From the NCBI RefSeq assembly GCF_002387245.1, contig NZ_DGLD01000005.1, positions 1 to 33,892 on the forward strand: a stretch of 33,892 nucleotides of DNA, given 5' to 3'. The number at the start of each line of letters is the position of its first letter. Positions within the stretch are counted from its first letter, which is position 1. The translations under genes and the position numbers were made by a program. Shown here in pieces: positions 25,829-33,727 of the stretch. A model generated the notes under the pieces. The model was given only the letters and a program-made list of their open reading frames with translations, was not told the DNA's origin and ran no database searches. This stretch comes from Brevundimonas sp. UBA4553. Its GTDB lineage: Bacteria; Pseudomonadota; Alphaproteobacteria; Caulobacterales; Caulobacteraceae.

Positions 25829-27712
25829 ATGGCTGGCGGCGAAGCTCTGCAGACAACGGAATTCACGACGGTTTCTGCGCCGCCGCCCGAGGGCAGACCT
25901 CATCTGAAAGTGGTCACAGGCCTGACGCTGGACCGGTCGCGCGACGACCTGCTGACGGACTTCGGCAAGAAGACCCTGGAGGATCGCTACCTCCTGCCGG
26001 GCGAGAGCTATCAGGACATGTTCGCCCGCGTCTCGACGGCCTATGCCGATGACGCCGACCATGCCCAGCGCGTCTACGACTACATGTCGAAACTGTGGTT
26101 CATGCCCGCCACCCCGGTGCTGTCGAACGGCGGCGCAGACCGCGGTCTGCCGATCAGCTGCTTCCTGAACGCCGTGGGCGACTCGCTCGACGGCATCCAG
26201 ACCGTGTGGAACGAGAATGTCGCCTTGGCTTCCAACGGCGGCGGCATCGGCACCTACTGGGGCGGCGTCCGCTCCATCGGCGAGAAGGTCAAGGGCGCCG
26301 GCCAGACCAGCGGCATCATCCCCTTCATCCGCGTCATGGACTCCATGACCCTGGCGATCTCGCAAGGCTCGCTGCGTCGCGGTTCGGCCGCCGTCTATCT
26401 GGACATCCACCACCCCGAGATCGAGGAGTTCCTCGAGATCCGCAAACCCTCGGGCGACTTCAACCGCAAGTCCCTGAACCTGCACCACGGCATCAACATC
26501 ACCGACGAGTTCATGGAGGCGGTGAAGGCCGGCTCCACCTTCGACCTCAAGTCGCCCAAGAACGGCGAGGTCATGAAGACCGTCGACGCCCGCTCGCTGT
26601 GGACCAAGCTGCTCGACATCCGCATGCAGACGGGCGAACCCTATCTGATCTTCTCGGACACGGTGAACCGCCAGTTGGCGCCGCACCAGCGCGAGCTGGG
26701 CCTCAAGGTCAAGCAATCCAACCTGTGCGCGGAAATCATGCTGCACACCGGCAAGGACCACCTGGGCGCCGAGCGCACCGCCGTCTGCTGCCTGTCCTCG
26801 GTCAACGCCGAGACGTTCCTGGAATGGCGCGAAGAGCCGCAGTTCATCGAAGACATCATGCGCTTCCTGGATAATGTCCTGGAGGACTTCATCCACCGCG
26901 CCCCGCCCGCCATGGCCGCCGCCATCTATTCGGCCAAGCGTGAGCGTTCGGTGGGCCTGGGCCTGATGGGCTTCCACTCCTTCTTGCAGGCCCAAGGCGT
27001 CGCTTTCGAAAGCGCCATGGCCAAGTCGTGGAACATGCGCCTGTTCAAGCATCTGCGCCGCGAGGCCGACAAGGCCAGCCGCGCGCTGGCCGAGGAGAAG
27101 GGCGCCTGCCTGGACGCCGCAGAGCGCGGCGTGATGGAACGCTTCTCGCACAAGCTGGCCATCGCCCCGACCGCCTCGATCTCGATCATCTGCGGCGGCA
27201 CCTCGGCGGGTATCGAGCCGATCCCGGCCAACATCTACACGCACAAGACCCTGTCGGGCTCGTTCGCGGTCAAAAACCCCTATCTGCAGAAGCTGCTGGG
27301 CGAGAAGGGCATCGACACCGAGGCCGTGTGGAACTCGATCCTTGAACACGAAGGTTCGGTTCAGCACCTCGACAGCCTGTCCGACGACGAGAAGGGCGTG
27401 TTCAAGACCGCCTTTGAGCTGGACCAGCGCTGGGTGGTCGAACTGGCCGCCGACCGCGCGCCGGAAATCTGCCAGGCCCAATCGCTGAACCTCTTCATCC
27501 CGGGCGATGTGAACAAGTGGGACCTGCACATGCTGCACTGGTCCGCCTGGGAACGCGGCGTGAAGTCGCTCTATTATCTGCGCTCCAAGTCGGTGCAACG
27601 CGCCGCCTTCGCCGGGGCCGAAGACAAGGCCGAGGCCGAGATCGATCCGAACCAGCCGGACCTCTTCTCCGCCGCCCCCACAGACTACGACGAGTGCCTG
27701 GCCTGCCAGTAA
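25829..27712 (+). CDS. nrdA: Ribonucleotide reductase class I, alpha (catalytic) subunit
   Basis: The 627-residue subunit reduces ribonucleotides through a thiyl radical. C111 in LPISCFLN is one of the reductant cysteines, N298-C300-E302 in SNLCAEI is the active-site triad, C320/C321 in AVCCLSS is the partner cysteine region, and ECLACQ (C623, C626) is the C-terminal thiol relay. No ATP-cone precedes the catalytic barrel: the chain enters the core (DFGKKTLEDRYLLPGES) by residue 45. ATG 25829 with AAGGA upstream is preferred over TTG 25808. The NrdR boxes at 25733 and 25764 point to dNTP-dependent control; the beta subunit gene is at 19340. Confidence 0.97.
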   Translation: MAGGEALQTTEFTTVSAPPPEGRPHLKVVTGLTLDRSRDDLLTDFGKKTLEDRYLLPGESYQDMFARVSTAYADDADHAQRVYDYMSKLWFMPATPVLSNGGADRGLPISCFLNAVGDSLDGIQTVWNENVALASNGGGIGTYWGGVRSIGEKVKGAGQTSGIIPFIRVMDSMTLAISQGSLRRGSAAVYLDIHHPEIEEFLEIRKPSGDFNRKSLNLHHGINITDEFMEAVKAGSTFDLKSPKNGEVMKTVDARSLWTKLLDIRMQTGEPYLIFSDTVNRQLAPHQRELGLKVKQSNLCAEIMLHTGKDHLGAERTAVCCLSSVNAETFLEWREEPQFIEDIMRFLDNVLEDFIHRAPPAMAAAIYSAKRERSVGLGLMGFHSFLQAQGVAFESAMAKSWNMRLFKHLRREADKASRALAEEKGACLDAAERGVMERFSHKLAIAPTASISIICGGTSAGIEPIPANIYTHKTLSGSFAVKNPYLQKLLGEKGIDTEAVWNSILEHEGSVQHLDSLSDDEKGVFKTAFELDQRWVVELAADRAPEICQAQSLNLFIPGDVNKWDLHMLHWSAWERGVKSLYYLRSKSVQRAAFAGAEDKAEAEIDPNQPDLFSAAPTDYDECLACQ

Positions 27713-27744
27713 GGGCCGCACTTTCATCACGATGCGCTGATCGG

Positions 27745-27783
27745 GCCGCCCGGGGGAACTCTCCTCCGGGCGGCTTCGTTTGT
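27745..27783 (+). terminator. Intrinsic terminator after nrdA
   Basis: GCCGCCCGG (27745-27753) pairs perfectly with CCGGGCGGC (27766-27774), and further pairs can extend into the loop. A T-rich tail TTCGTTTGT follows. It lies about 33 bases after the nrdA stop. Confidence 0.85.
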
Positions 27784-27877
27784 CTGGTCAGGATTGTGGC
27801 TTGAAAGAGTCCGTTGCGGTTCTCCGGCGTTAGTGCAGAGTGGGGTTCTGTTAACGGATTTCGGGAGGGGACCGTTG

Positions 27878-28726
27878 ATGCGTGCCGAGGTTTGTCTGTT
27901 TGGTGTCTTGATCGTTGCGGGCGCCCTGCCCACGACGACGAACGCGCAGGCCAACCTCCCCATCGTGGCCGCCGGAAGCGACAGCGTTCAATTCGAGGAC
28001 GCAACGAACCGCGTCGCGGCAGACATCGCCCTTGCCGCTACAGAAGCCCCCTTTGGCGCTCCCTTGGCCCTGTCGGGTTCCCCCGCCGGGCGAGACGCCT
28101 TTACCGCCGCCCGCAGCGAGGCTTGGTTCACCGGTGACGGCTTCACCGACCGGCTGCAGGTGACCGCCCGGGGCGAGCCGCGTCGGGCCGATGGCGCGCC
28201 TGTGCCGCCTCGCGCGCTGGACGCCCGCGCCTACCAGGACGAGGCCTACGACGTCACCTATACGCGCGGCTGGGTCGCAGCGCAGGGCCGCACGGCGTCA
28301 GGCCTGGAGGTCTCTTTGACGCCGCACGCGGGCGTCGGGTTCAGCCGCGACGGCACCACGGCCGAAGCCGGTGCAACGCTGAAGATCGGTGAGGGCCTGG
28401 ACCGGCTGGCCCCCGACGGCGACGAAGCCTTTGGCGAGCGCGCCCGCTGGTATCTCTACGCCGCCGGCTCGAAGCGGGCCGTCGGCTACAACTTCGCCCG
28501 GACGCGCGACGGCGACTTCACCGGCTCGGGCATGAGCAACGACGAAGGCACCTATCTCGGCGACGCCTCGATCGGCGTGGCCTATCGTCGGGGCGCGGTT
28601 CAGAGCTCGTTCGGCGTGGTCTACCGCGAGATCGAGGCCAAGGGCATTCGCGCCTACAACGGCATCAACACCGACGTGTCGGAAGGCCTGGTGGCCTTCC
28701 AACTGACGATCCGCCCCCGCGAATAG
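27878..28726 (+). CDS. Exported protein, LpxR/DUF2219-like outer-membrane barrel candidate
   Basis: The 282-residue protein has a signal peptide (MRAEVCLFGVLIVAGALPTT, cleaved near NAQA) and a mature chain rich in alternating aromatic/small residues with turn motifs, as in beta-barrels. The C-terminal part GVAYRRGAVQSSFGVVYREIE, followed by a LVAFQLTI final strand, resembles DUF2219 (lipid A 3'-O-deacylase LpxR) proteins of Caulobacterales. I could not verify the LpxR catalytic residues, so deacylase activity is not claimed. ATG 27878 has GGGAGGGG upstream; the frame is open to 27794 but the extension lacks a signal peptide at its start. It ends 2 bases before the convergent ggt. Confidence 0.6.
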   Translation: MRAEVCLFGVLIVAGALPTTTNAQANLPIVAAGSDSVQFEDATNRVAADIALAATEAPFGAPLALSGSPAGRDAFTAARSEAWFTGDGFTDRLQVTARGEPRRADGAPVPPRALDARAYQDEAYDVTYTRGWVAAQGRTASGLEVSLTPHAGVGFSRDGTTAEAGATLKIGEGLDRLAPDGDEAFGERARWYLYAAGSKRAVGYNFARTRDGDFTGSGMSNDEGTYLGDASIGVAYRRGAVQSSFGVVYREIEAKGIRAYNGINTDVSEGLVAFQLTIRPRE

Positions 28727-28728
28727 GT

Positions 28729-30492
28729 CTATTGCGTCCGCGCCACGCCCTCGCGGCGGCTGTCCGCCCCGCCATCCCAGCGTCCATTCCGCCACAGCGC
28801 GCCGTGCAGACCTGAATTCTCAGAGGTGTTTGGTCTGAGAGAAACGCCACGCGCAGCCATCCCGGCCTGGATTTCAGGGCTGAACCCCTGGGTGTCGGCG
28901 CCGAAGCCGTCGCCCTTGGCCACGATGTTGGGCAGATCGAAGGCTTCCTGCACCGGCAGGCCCCAACCCAGAGCCGCGATCAGGGCCTTGGCGTTATAGG
29001 CCAGGATCGAGGACCCGCCGGGTGAACCCAGAGCTCCGACCAGACGCCCCTCGCGGTCCAGCACGATGACCGGCGACATGGACGAGCGCGGACGCTTGCC
29101 CGCCGTCACGGCGTTGGCCGCAGGCGAGCCGTCAGCCGCTGTCGGCACCAGCGAGAAGTCTGTGAGCTGGTTGTTGAGGAAGAAACCGCCCGCCATCCGG
29201 CCCGAGCCGAACAGGCTCTCGACCGTGGTGGTCATGCTGACTGCGTTGCCTTGCGCGTCGACAACGACGAAGTGCGAGGTGCCCGCTGGCTCGCGCGTCG
29301 CGTCGACGCCAACCTTGGGCGCGCCCTGCGGCGTCCCGAACGGCGCAGCGCCGCGCAAGGCTGGAGCCAGCGCCGCGCGCTCGGCCACATAGGTCGGCTC
29401 CAGCAGACCGGCGACCGGCACCGAGACAAAGGCCGGGTCTCCGAAGTAGCGGTCGCGGTCGGCGTACATCAGCCGCTGCAACTGCGCGAAGGCAGCCCAG
29501 GCCTCAGGGCTGGTCGGCCCCTTGTCGAGGTCCGGCGTCTGCTCGCCCATGGCGAGCAGTTGCAGAATCGACGCGCCGCTGGACGGCGGCGGCGGCACGC
29601 AGACGACATAGACCTTGTACGGCCCGCACACGGCCTCGCGCACCAGGGGGCGATAGGCGGCGATGTCGGCGGTGGTCAGCCCGCCCGGACGCGGCCCCTC
29701 GGCCACGGCGGCGGCTATGGCCTCGGCCAGCGGCCCCGTCTGCAAGCCCGCTGCCCCCTCGCGCGCCAGGGTCCGCACCGTTTCGGCATAGGCTGGGTTT
29801 TTCAGAACGTCGCCGGCGGCGTAGCGCGTGCCGTCCGCCTTGGTGAAATACTCGGTCGCCCACCGCGTCTTGGCCTGCGGCGCATTGCTGCTGATCATCC
29901 CTGCCAGACGCGGGCTGACGACAAAGCCGTCCTGAGCCAGCTTCTCAGCGTCGCCGAACAGTTCGGACCAGGCCAGAGCGCCGTGCTGCTTCTGGGCCAG
30001 TGCCAGCATGGGTACGGCGCCGGGCGCGCCGGTCGAATGGCCGCTCAGCACTGCATCGACGAAAGCCAGCGGCTGCCCGTTCTCATAGAAGAGCTCGGGC
30101 GTGGCCGAGGCCGGCGCCGTCTCGCGCCCATCATAGACGGTCAGCGCCGCGTTTTCGGCGTCGTAGAACATCATGAAGGCCCCGCCGCCCAGCCCCGATG
30201 ACTGCGGCTCGACCAGACCCAGGACCGCCTGAATGGCCACGGCGGCGTCCACCGCCGATCCGCCGCGCGCCAGGATCTTCATCCCCGCCTCGACCGCCAG
30301 GGGATTGGCCGCCGACACGAAAGGCCCGCGCGCCGGCGCTTGCGCCGTCGCTGCTACCGATTCCGCCGTCACCGTCTCACTGACCGACGCCGTTGCGCAT
30401 CCCGCCAACATCAAGGCGCTGACAGCCGCCCCCGTCAGAATGAGTGAAATCTTGCGCCGAGGGTTCGACGAGGGGATGGAATAGGCGCGCAC
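28729..30492 (-). CDS. ggt: Gamma-glutamyltransferase, lipoprotein form
   Basis: The 587-residue precursor self-cleaves into two subunits at the nucleophile T405 in AGTSHFVVVD. Other family marks are SGLGGGAFM, R123 in DGRETAP for the gamma-glutamyl carboxylate, MTTTVESLFGS, and GSPGGSSI. The N-terminus has a lipobox (LMLAGC, lipidated C32), so the enzyme is probably lipid-anchored in the periplasm rather than free. It hydrolyses glutathione or transfers its glutamyl group. The GTG start at 30492 has GGAG 8 bases upstream; the longer open frame runs through the tRNA-Arg gene in antisense and is rejected. Confidence 0.94.
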   Translation of the reverse strand: MRAYSIPSSNPRRKISLILTGAAVSALMLAGCATASVSETVTAESVAATAQAPARGPFVSAANPLAVEAGMKILARGGSAVDAAVAIQAVLGLVEPQSSGLGGGAFMMFYDAENAALTVYDGRETAPASATPELFYENGQPLAFVDAVLSGHSTGAPGAVPMLALAQKQHGALAWSELFGDAEKLAQDGFVVSPRLAGMISSNAPQAKTRWATEYFTKADGTRYAAGDVLKNPAYAETVRTLAREGAAGLQTGPLAEAIAAAVAEGPRPGGLTTADIAAYRPLVREAVCGPYKVYVVCVPPPPSSGASILQLLAMGEQTPDLDKGPTSPEAWAAFAQLQRLMYADRDRYFGDPAFVSVPVAGLLEPTYVAERAALAPALRGAAPFGTPQGAPKVGVDATREPAGTSHFVVVDAQGNAVSMTTTVESLFGSGRMAGGFFLNNQLTDFSLVPTAADGSPAANAVTAGKRPRSSMSPVIVLDREGRLVGALGSPGGSSILAYNAKALIAALGWGLPVQEAFDLPNIVAKGDGFGADTQGFSPEIQAGMAARGVSLRPNTSENSGLHGALWRNGRWDGGADSRREGVARTQ

Positions 30493-30591
30493 CAAACAGC
30501 TCCTGCACGGCTCAGGGAGAGGTTCTTGCCTAGTGCGCCAAGGCCCGGAGTCCAAGCCTGCATTTTCTATCGGTATTTTCAGAAAAGCCGC

Positions 30592-30620
30592 TTGCCAGAC
30601 CCCGACCCGACCGCTAGATA
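30592..30620 (+). promoter_or_regulatory. Candidate promoter of tRNA-Arg
   Basis: TTGCCA (30592-30597) and TAGATA (30615-30620) are separated by 17 bases and lie about 26 bases before the mature tRNA 5' end. Both hexamers are good sigma-70-type matches for a high-GC alphaproteobacterium. Confidence 0.6.
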
Positions 30621-30645
30621 CCCGGCCCTGCCCGCAAGGCAGTGC

Positions 30646-30722
30646 GCACCCGTAGCTCAGCTGGATAGAGCACCAGACTACGAATCTGGGGGTCAGGAGT
30701 TCGAATCTCTTCGGGTGCGCCA
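30646..30722 (+). tRNA. tRNA-Arg (anticodon ACG)
   Basis: The 77-base cloverleaf starts GCACCCG, which pairs with CGGGTGC before discriminator G and an encoded CCA (30720-30722). The D arm contains AGCTGGATAGA, the anticodon stem CCAGA/TCTGG holds the loop CTACGAA (anticodon ACG, read as ICG after editing), and the T loop is TTCGAAT. The last 17 bases (30706-30722) are the start of a 165-base inverted repeat. This makes the gene a classic integrase target. Confidence 0.98.
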
Positions 30723-30870
30723 CTCTCCCAACCATCGTTGAAAAGACTACGGTTTCACCGTCTGAGAAACCGTCATCGGACGATTGCTACACATCCTTGC
30801 TACACAATTCCGGCGACGATGCGGGATCAAGATCAGGGAAACGCTCAGGAAAACGGACGGGCGGCTGTTA
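30706..30870 (+). repeat. 165-bp inverted repeat, tRNA-side copy
   Basis: These bases are identical, in reverse complement, to 33728-33892. I aligned the two copies by eye over the full length and found no mismatch. This copy covers the tRNA-Arg 3' 17 bases, the gap to the integrase and, if translation begins at 30797, its first 25 codons. Homology ends after GCTGTTA at 30870. Confidence 0.95.
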
Positions 30871-30887
30871 CACAAAGCGTCTACACA
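30784..30887 (+). repeat. Paired TACACA motifs, candidate integrase arm sites
   Basis: TACACA occurs at 30788, 30801, 30869 and 30882. The first two are inside a 10-base direct repeat TTGCTACACA at 30784 and 30797, 13 bases apart, and the last two are also 13 bases apart. Two same-orientation pairs with equal spacing between a tRNA att region and an integrase core domain are what arm-type binding sites look like. Only the first pair is fully contained in the inverted repeat copy. Confidence 0.5.
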
Positions 30888-32335
30888 ATCGCGCACATTT
30901 GGTCTGGCGGGGTGGTCGCATCTACTATCGGCGACGGGTCCCGACGTCGTTGCTGGCCATTGTCGGTAAGCGGGAAATCTGGAGATCGCTGGGGACGGAC
31001 AGCCCAACGGTGGCCCTGCGCCGCTGCCACCAAATCGCTGCCTCGGTTGAACAGCGTTTCGAGGAAGCCCGAGCACGATCCGGACAGCCGATTGATCCAA
31101 CAATCAGGAGAGGCGTTGAGGTCCGACAGCGAGATGAGGATCGTGGATCGACGCTCCAACTGGCATCGGCGGAGGCTCCGCTTGGGCTGACGCTTCGTGA
31201 GGTCTACGATGCCTACACAGAGGACCCGACGCGGGATTGGACCCCCACTACTCGGATGGCCTACCAGACGACAAGACGGGTGATGCTGGCGATCTTCGGA
31301 ACGGATACTCCCGTTCGCAGCATCACCCGGACACAGTGCCGCGACATGATCGAGGTGCTGCGTTGGCAACCCCGCAATGCCTCGAAGCTGTTTCCGAAGC
31401 TCGACCCCATCGAGATCGCAGAGAAGGCCAAGGCCGAGCAACGCACCGACCTCATCAATGCGGCCAACGTAAACACCTACCTGAACAAGCTTTGTGGCGT
31501 GCTCAATTGGGCGGTGAAGGAGGAAATGCTGGATCGAAATCCGGCTCAGGGATTGAGGGTTCCCGACCCGACCCAGCGACGCGACAAACGCAAACCATTC
31601 TCGACGGCACAGCTACAGGCAATTTTCTCCGCTCCGCTCTACGTCGGCTGCCAGGACGATAGGCATGGCTATGCCAAACCCGGCCTAAGCCGCCCACGGA
31701 ACGCCCGTTTCTGGATTCCGCTCGTCGGGCTTTTCTGCGGTCTCCGCCTCAATGAAATATGCCAACTCGACGTTGCCGACATCAGGGTCGTTGATGACAT
31801 AACGTGCTTCGCCATCACGGCTTCGACCGAGACTGGGGAAACCGACAAAAGGTTGAAGACCGTTTCGAGCGAACGCCTCGTCCCCGTCCATCCCGAACTT
31901 CTACGCCTCGGCTTTATGAAGTTCGTTATCCGGCGACGGCAGGAGGGCGAGGTCAAGCTGTTTGCCGAGGTCGGAATGGGGGCAACCGGCTATCGCTCCA
32001 CCACATTCTCACCGTGGTTCACACGGTTCACCGAAAAGGCTGGAGCGCGGGCACCTAAGACCTGCTTCCACAGCTTCCGGCACGTCTTCCGCGACGCCCT
32101 GCGAGAAGCCAAAGTCGAACGCGACATCGCGCTGGTTTTGGGTGGCTGGTCTCGACCTGGAGGGTCTGGCGGATCAGGTTCGGTCTCCGATTCATACGGC
32201 AGCGGCTATCGAGTGGAGACGCTGTTCGAGGCAATCAGCCGGGTGAGTTACTCCGACCTTGACCTCCGACATCTCTCAAGTGGAGAAACGGCGGCGCGGC
32301 CCAGCCTGATTCAAGCGGGATCACGCGGCAAGTAA
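30797..32335 (+). CDS. Tyrosine recombinase/integrase with DUF6538-like N-terminus
   Basis: The protein, up to 512 residues, is an island integrase. A DUF6538-type N-terminal motif (RIYYRRRVPTSLLAIVGKREI) is followed by a SAM-like core-binding region (about 130-250) and a catalytic domain with R317 (CGLRLNEI), K354, H425-x2-R428 (HSFRHVF), W451 in place of the last histidine, and Y467 (SDSYGSGY). The start is uncertain: TTG 30797 is the longest, but TTG 30899 begins directly before the DUF6538 motif and would leave the TACACA repeats non-coding. It lies 75 bases after tRNA-Arg, in the usual orientation for a tRNA-integrating element. Confidence 0.93.
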   Translation: MLHNSGDDAGSRSGKRSGKRTGGCYTKRLHNRAHLVWRGGRIYYRRRVPTSLLAIVGKREIWRSLGTDSPTVALRRCHQIAASVEQRFEEARARSGQPIDPTIRRGVEVRQRDEDRGSTLQLASAEAPLGLTLREVYDAYTEDPTRDWTPTTRMAYQTTRRVMLAIFGTDTPVRSITRTQCRDMIEVLRWQPRNASKLFPKLDPIEIAEKAKAEQRTDLINAANVNTYLNKLCGVLNWAVKEEMLDRNPAQGLRVPDPTQRRDKRKPFSTAQLQAIFSAPLYVGCQDDRHGYAKPGLSRPRNARFWIPLVGLFCGLRLNEICQLDVADIRVVDDITCFAITASTETGETDKRLKTVSSERLVPVHPELLRLGFMKFVIRRRQEGEVKLFAEVGMGATGYRSTTFSPWFTRFTEKAGARAPKTCFHSFRHVFRDALREAKVERDIALVLGGWSRPGGSGGSGSVSDSYGSGYRVETLFEAISRVSYSDLDLRHLSSGETAARPSLIQAGSRGK

Positions 32336-32568
32336 CCCGCTGCATTCCGCGCGGGAACACCCAGACCGTTTTCAGCCAGATGGGTCAGAATCTTGCGCTC
32401 ATAGTGCGGTGCCCAGCCGTCCCAGTTGCCGCTCCAGCAGCCCGAGCAGACGTTGAATTTGTAGGCCGCTATGTGATGGCCGTCGTAGACGTGGGAGCCG
32501 AACCGAAACGTTCCGCCGCAGGTGAAGCAGGGATAGTAGATCGGCTCGGGTGCAGTTCGACGCCTCAT
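32311..32568 (-). CDS. Small double-CxxC (zinc-ribbon-like) protein
   Basis: The 85-residue protein has CFTCGG at 14-19 and CSGC about 25 residues later, enough for one zinc site, with aromatic stretches between (SHVYDGHHIAAYKFNV) and WDGWAPHYE after. I do not recognise a named family. Its ATG overlaps the toxin stop by 4 bases (32565-32568), which suggests coupled translation as third gene of the antitoxin-toxin operon. Its last 25 bases overlap the 3' end of the convergent integrase. The cysteine pattern and coupling argue that it is real. Confidence 0.7.
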   Translation of the reverse strand: MRRRTAPEPIYYPCFTCGGTFRFGSHVYDGHHIAAYKFNVCSGCWSGNWDGWAPHYERKILTHLAENGLGVPARNAAGYLPRDPA

Positions 32569-32963
32569 CCGTGAAGCCTCACCAAGTGGTCGCCGATGGA
32601 AAAGATTATCTGCTTGCTCCGACGCGTTTGAGCGTGGGCGTAGGCGGCCTCGATAAGTGGCAAAGCCTCCTTCATTCGCGCGACTGCGTTTGGCTCCTTG
32701 CAGTTAAATCTAACGCAACTGAGGGTGCCAAATCGCTTTCGAGTGATTTTCATGTTCGGAGCCATCGCCTTGAAGTCTTGGTCCCAGGTGATGAGAACTA
32801 ACTCAGACTCCGCACACGCTGTAGCGACGATGGGGTCCGGTGAGTTTGTTGCCATGACGTCGCGCAGGCGGGTCACGGTGTGACCCTGCTTTCGCAAATA
32901 GGCTCCCAGGGAATCAGGGACGTTCTGGTCGGTGAAAAAATGAATCACCGGCCGGTCGGCCAT
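32565..32963 (-). CDS. DUF5615/VapC45-like PIN-fold toxin
   Basis: The 132-residue protein begins IHFFTDQNVPDSLGAYL with acidic D12, and continues HTVTRLRDVM, SPDPIVATAC (D43) and LITWDQDF (D61, D63). These are the acidic positions of the minimal PIN-like domain found in DUF5615 proteins and in M. tuberculosis VapC45. It is probably a magnesium-dependent RNase. It overlaps the upstream antitoxin gene by one base (TGATG) and the downstream small gene by four. The RNA target is not known. Confidence 0.85.
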   Translation of the reverse strand: MADRPVIHFFTDQNVPDSLGAYLRKQGHTVTRLRDVMATNSPDPIVATACAESELVLITWDQDFKAMAPNMKITRKRFGTLSCVRFNCKEPNAVARMKEALPLIEAAYAHAQTRRSKQIIFSIGDHLVRLHG

Positions 32964-33616
32964 CAGGCGGCCACACCCGGCCCTTGGTAGGCAATAGCCG
33001 CTTCAATATCCTCGATCGTGAGGTCCGGATATTCTTTGACGATCTTGGCGGCGGGATATCCAGCGTCAGCGAAGTGACGTATCGCCCGAACGGGGATTCG
33101 GGTGCCCGCAACCACGGCAGCATTCCGATTGTTGAATTTGGCTCTGACGATCTGACCAATCTCTGCCTTGCCGCGCTTATTCATCTCGCCGACGGCCTTG
33201 CGGGTGCTGGAGATGACCACGCGCAGAGGAATGTCGGCGATGTATTGACCGCTCACGACCTCGCGGGGCTTGGAGGTTTCAGGCTCGTTAAACACCACAC
33301 GCTTGTTCAGGACCGATAGGGTAGTGCTGCTCCACAGGTCGTCTTTGAGGTGGCCCAAGGTCTCGGCCACTTTACGCAAATGTTGCAGCGAAACCCTGTG
33401 GTTGTTCCGTAACTCATTGAGAACCCGAAGGGCCACCAAATCCTTAAAGGAGTAGATTCTGCTGTAGGGAAGATGGCGGTCTTCAGCGGCGTAGCTTGGC
33501 TTGAAAAAGCCGAGGCGGTCCCAGCGTCGCAGTTGAGCGGACGACACGCCGCTCAGTCGCTCGGCATGCTCCTCGCTGAACGCTCCTATGACGTTGCTGT
33601 TTTGCACAATCGACAC
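32963..33616 (-). CDS. MerR-like HTH plus DUF433 antitoxin (VapB45-like)
   Basis: The 217-residue protein has an N-terminal MerR-like winged helix (AERLSGVSSAQLRRWDRLGFF, then YSFKDLVALRVL) and a C-terminal DUF433 domain (AGTRIPVRAIRHF, then YPDLTIEDIEAAIAY). This is the domain layout of VapB45-type antitoxins, which sit beside DUF5615/VapC45 toxins; the HTH would autoregulate the operon. The GTG at 33616 has GGGAG about 9 bases upstream; a GTG at 33646 adds 10 residues. Its promoter must lie between the gene and the inverted repeat at 33728. Confidence 0.85.
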   Translation of the reverse strand: MSIVQNSNVIGAFSEEHAERLSGVSSAQLRRWDRLGFFKPSYAAEDRHLPYSRIYSFKDLVALRVLNELRNNHRVSLQHLRKVAETLGHLKDDLWSSTTLSVLNKRVVFNEPETSKPREVVSGQYIADIPLRVVISSTRKAVGEMNKRGKAEIGQIVRAKFNNRNAAVVAGTRIPVRAIRHFADAGYPAAKIVKEYPDLTIEDIEAAIAYQGPGVAA

Positions 33617-33727
33617 CGCTGCATTCTCCCGTCGGACAAGAATCACAGAACACGACAGAAAACCAGAGGTCTGCGGAAAGCCGAGTCCGTTAGGAATGAC
33701 GCGTGAGCCCCATGCTCAAACTACGGA

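Noticed and set aside
25781..27730. 649-residue open frame on the minus strand across nrdA
   Set aside because: It is the antisense shadow of a very GC-rich, strongly conserved gene; the nrdA frame carries all catalytic residues and its own start signals, the minus frame has no recognisable domain.
30493..30735. N-terminal extension of ggt through the tRNA-Arg gene
   Set aside because: It would be read antisense through a tRNA and lacks a signal peptide at its start, while GTG 30492 has a good ribosome-binding site and a proper lipoprotein signal.
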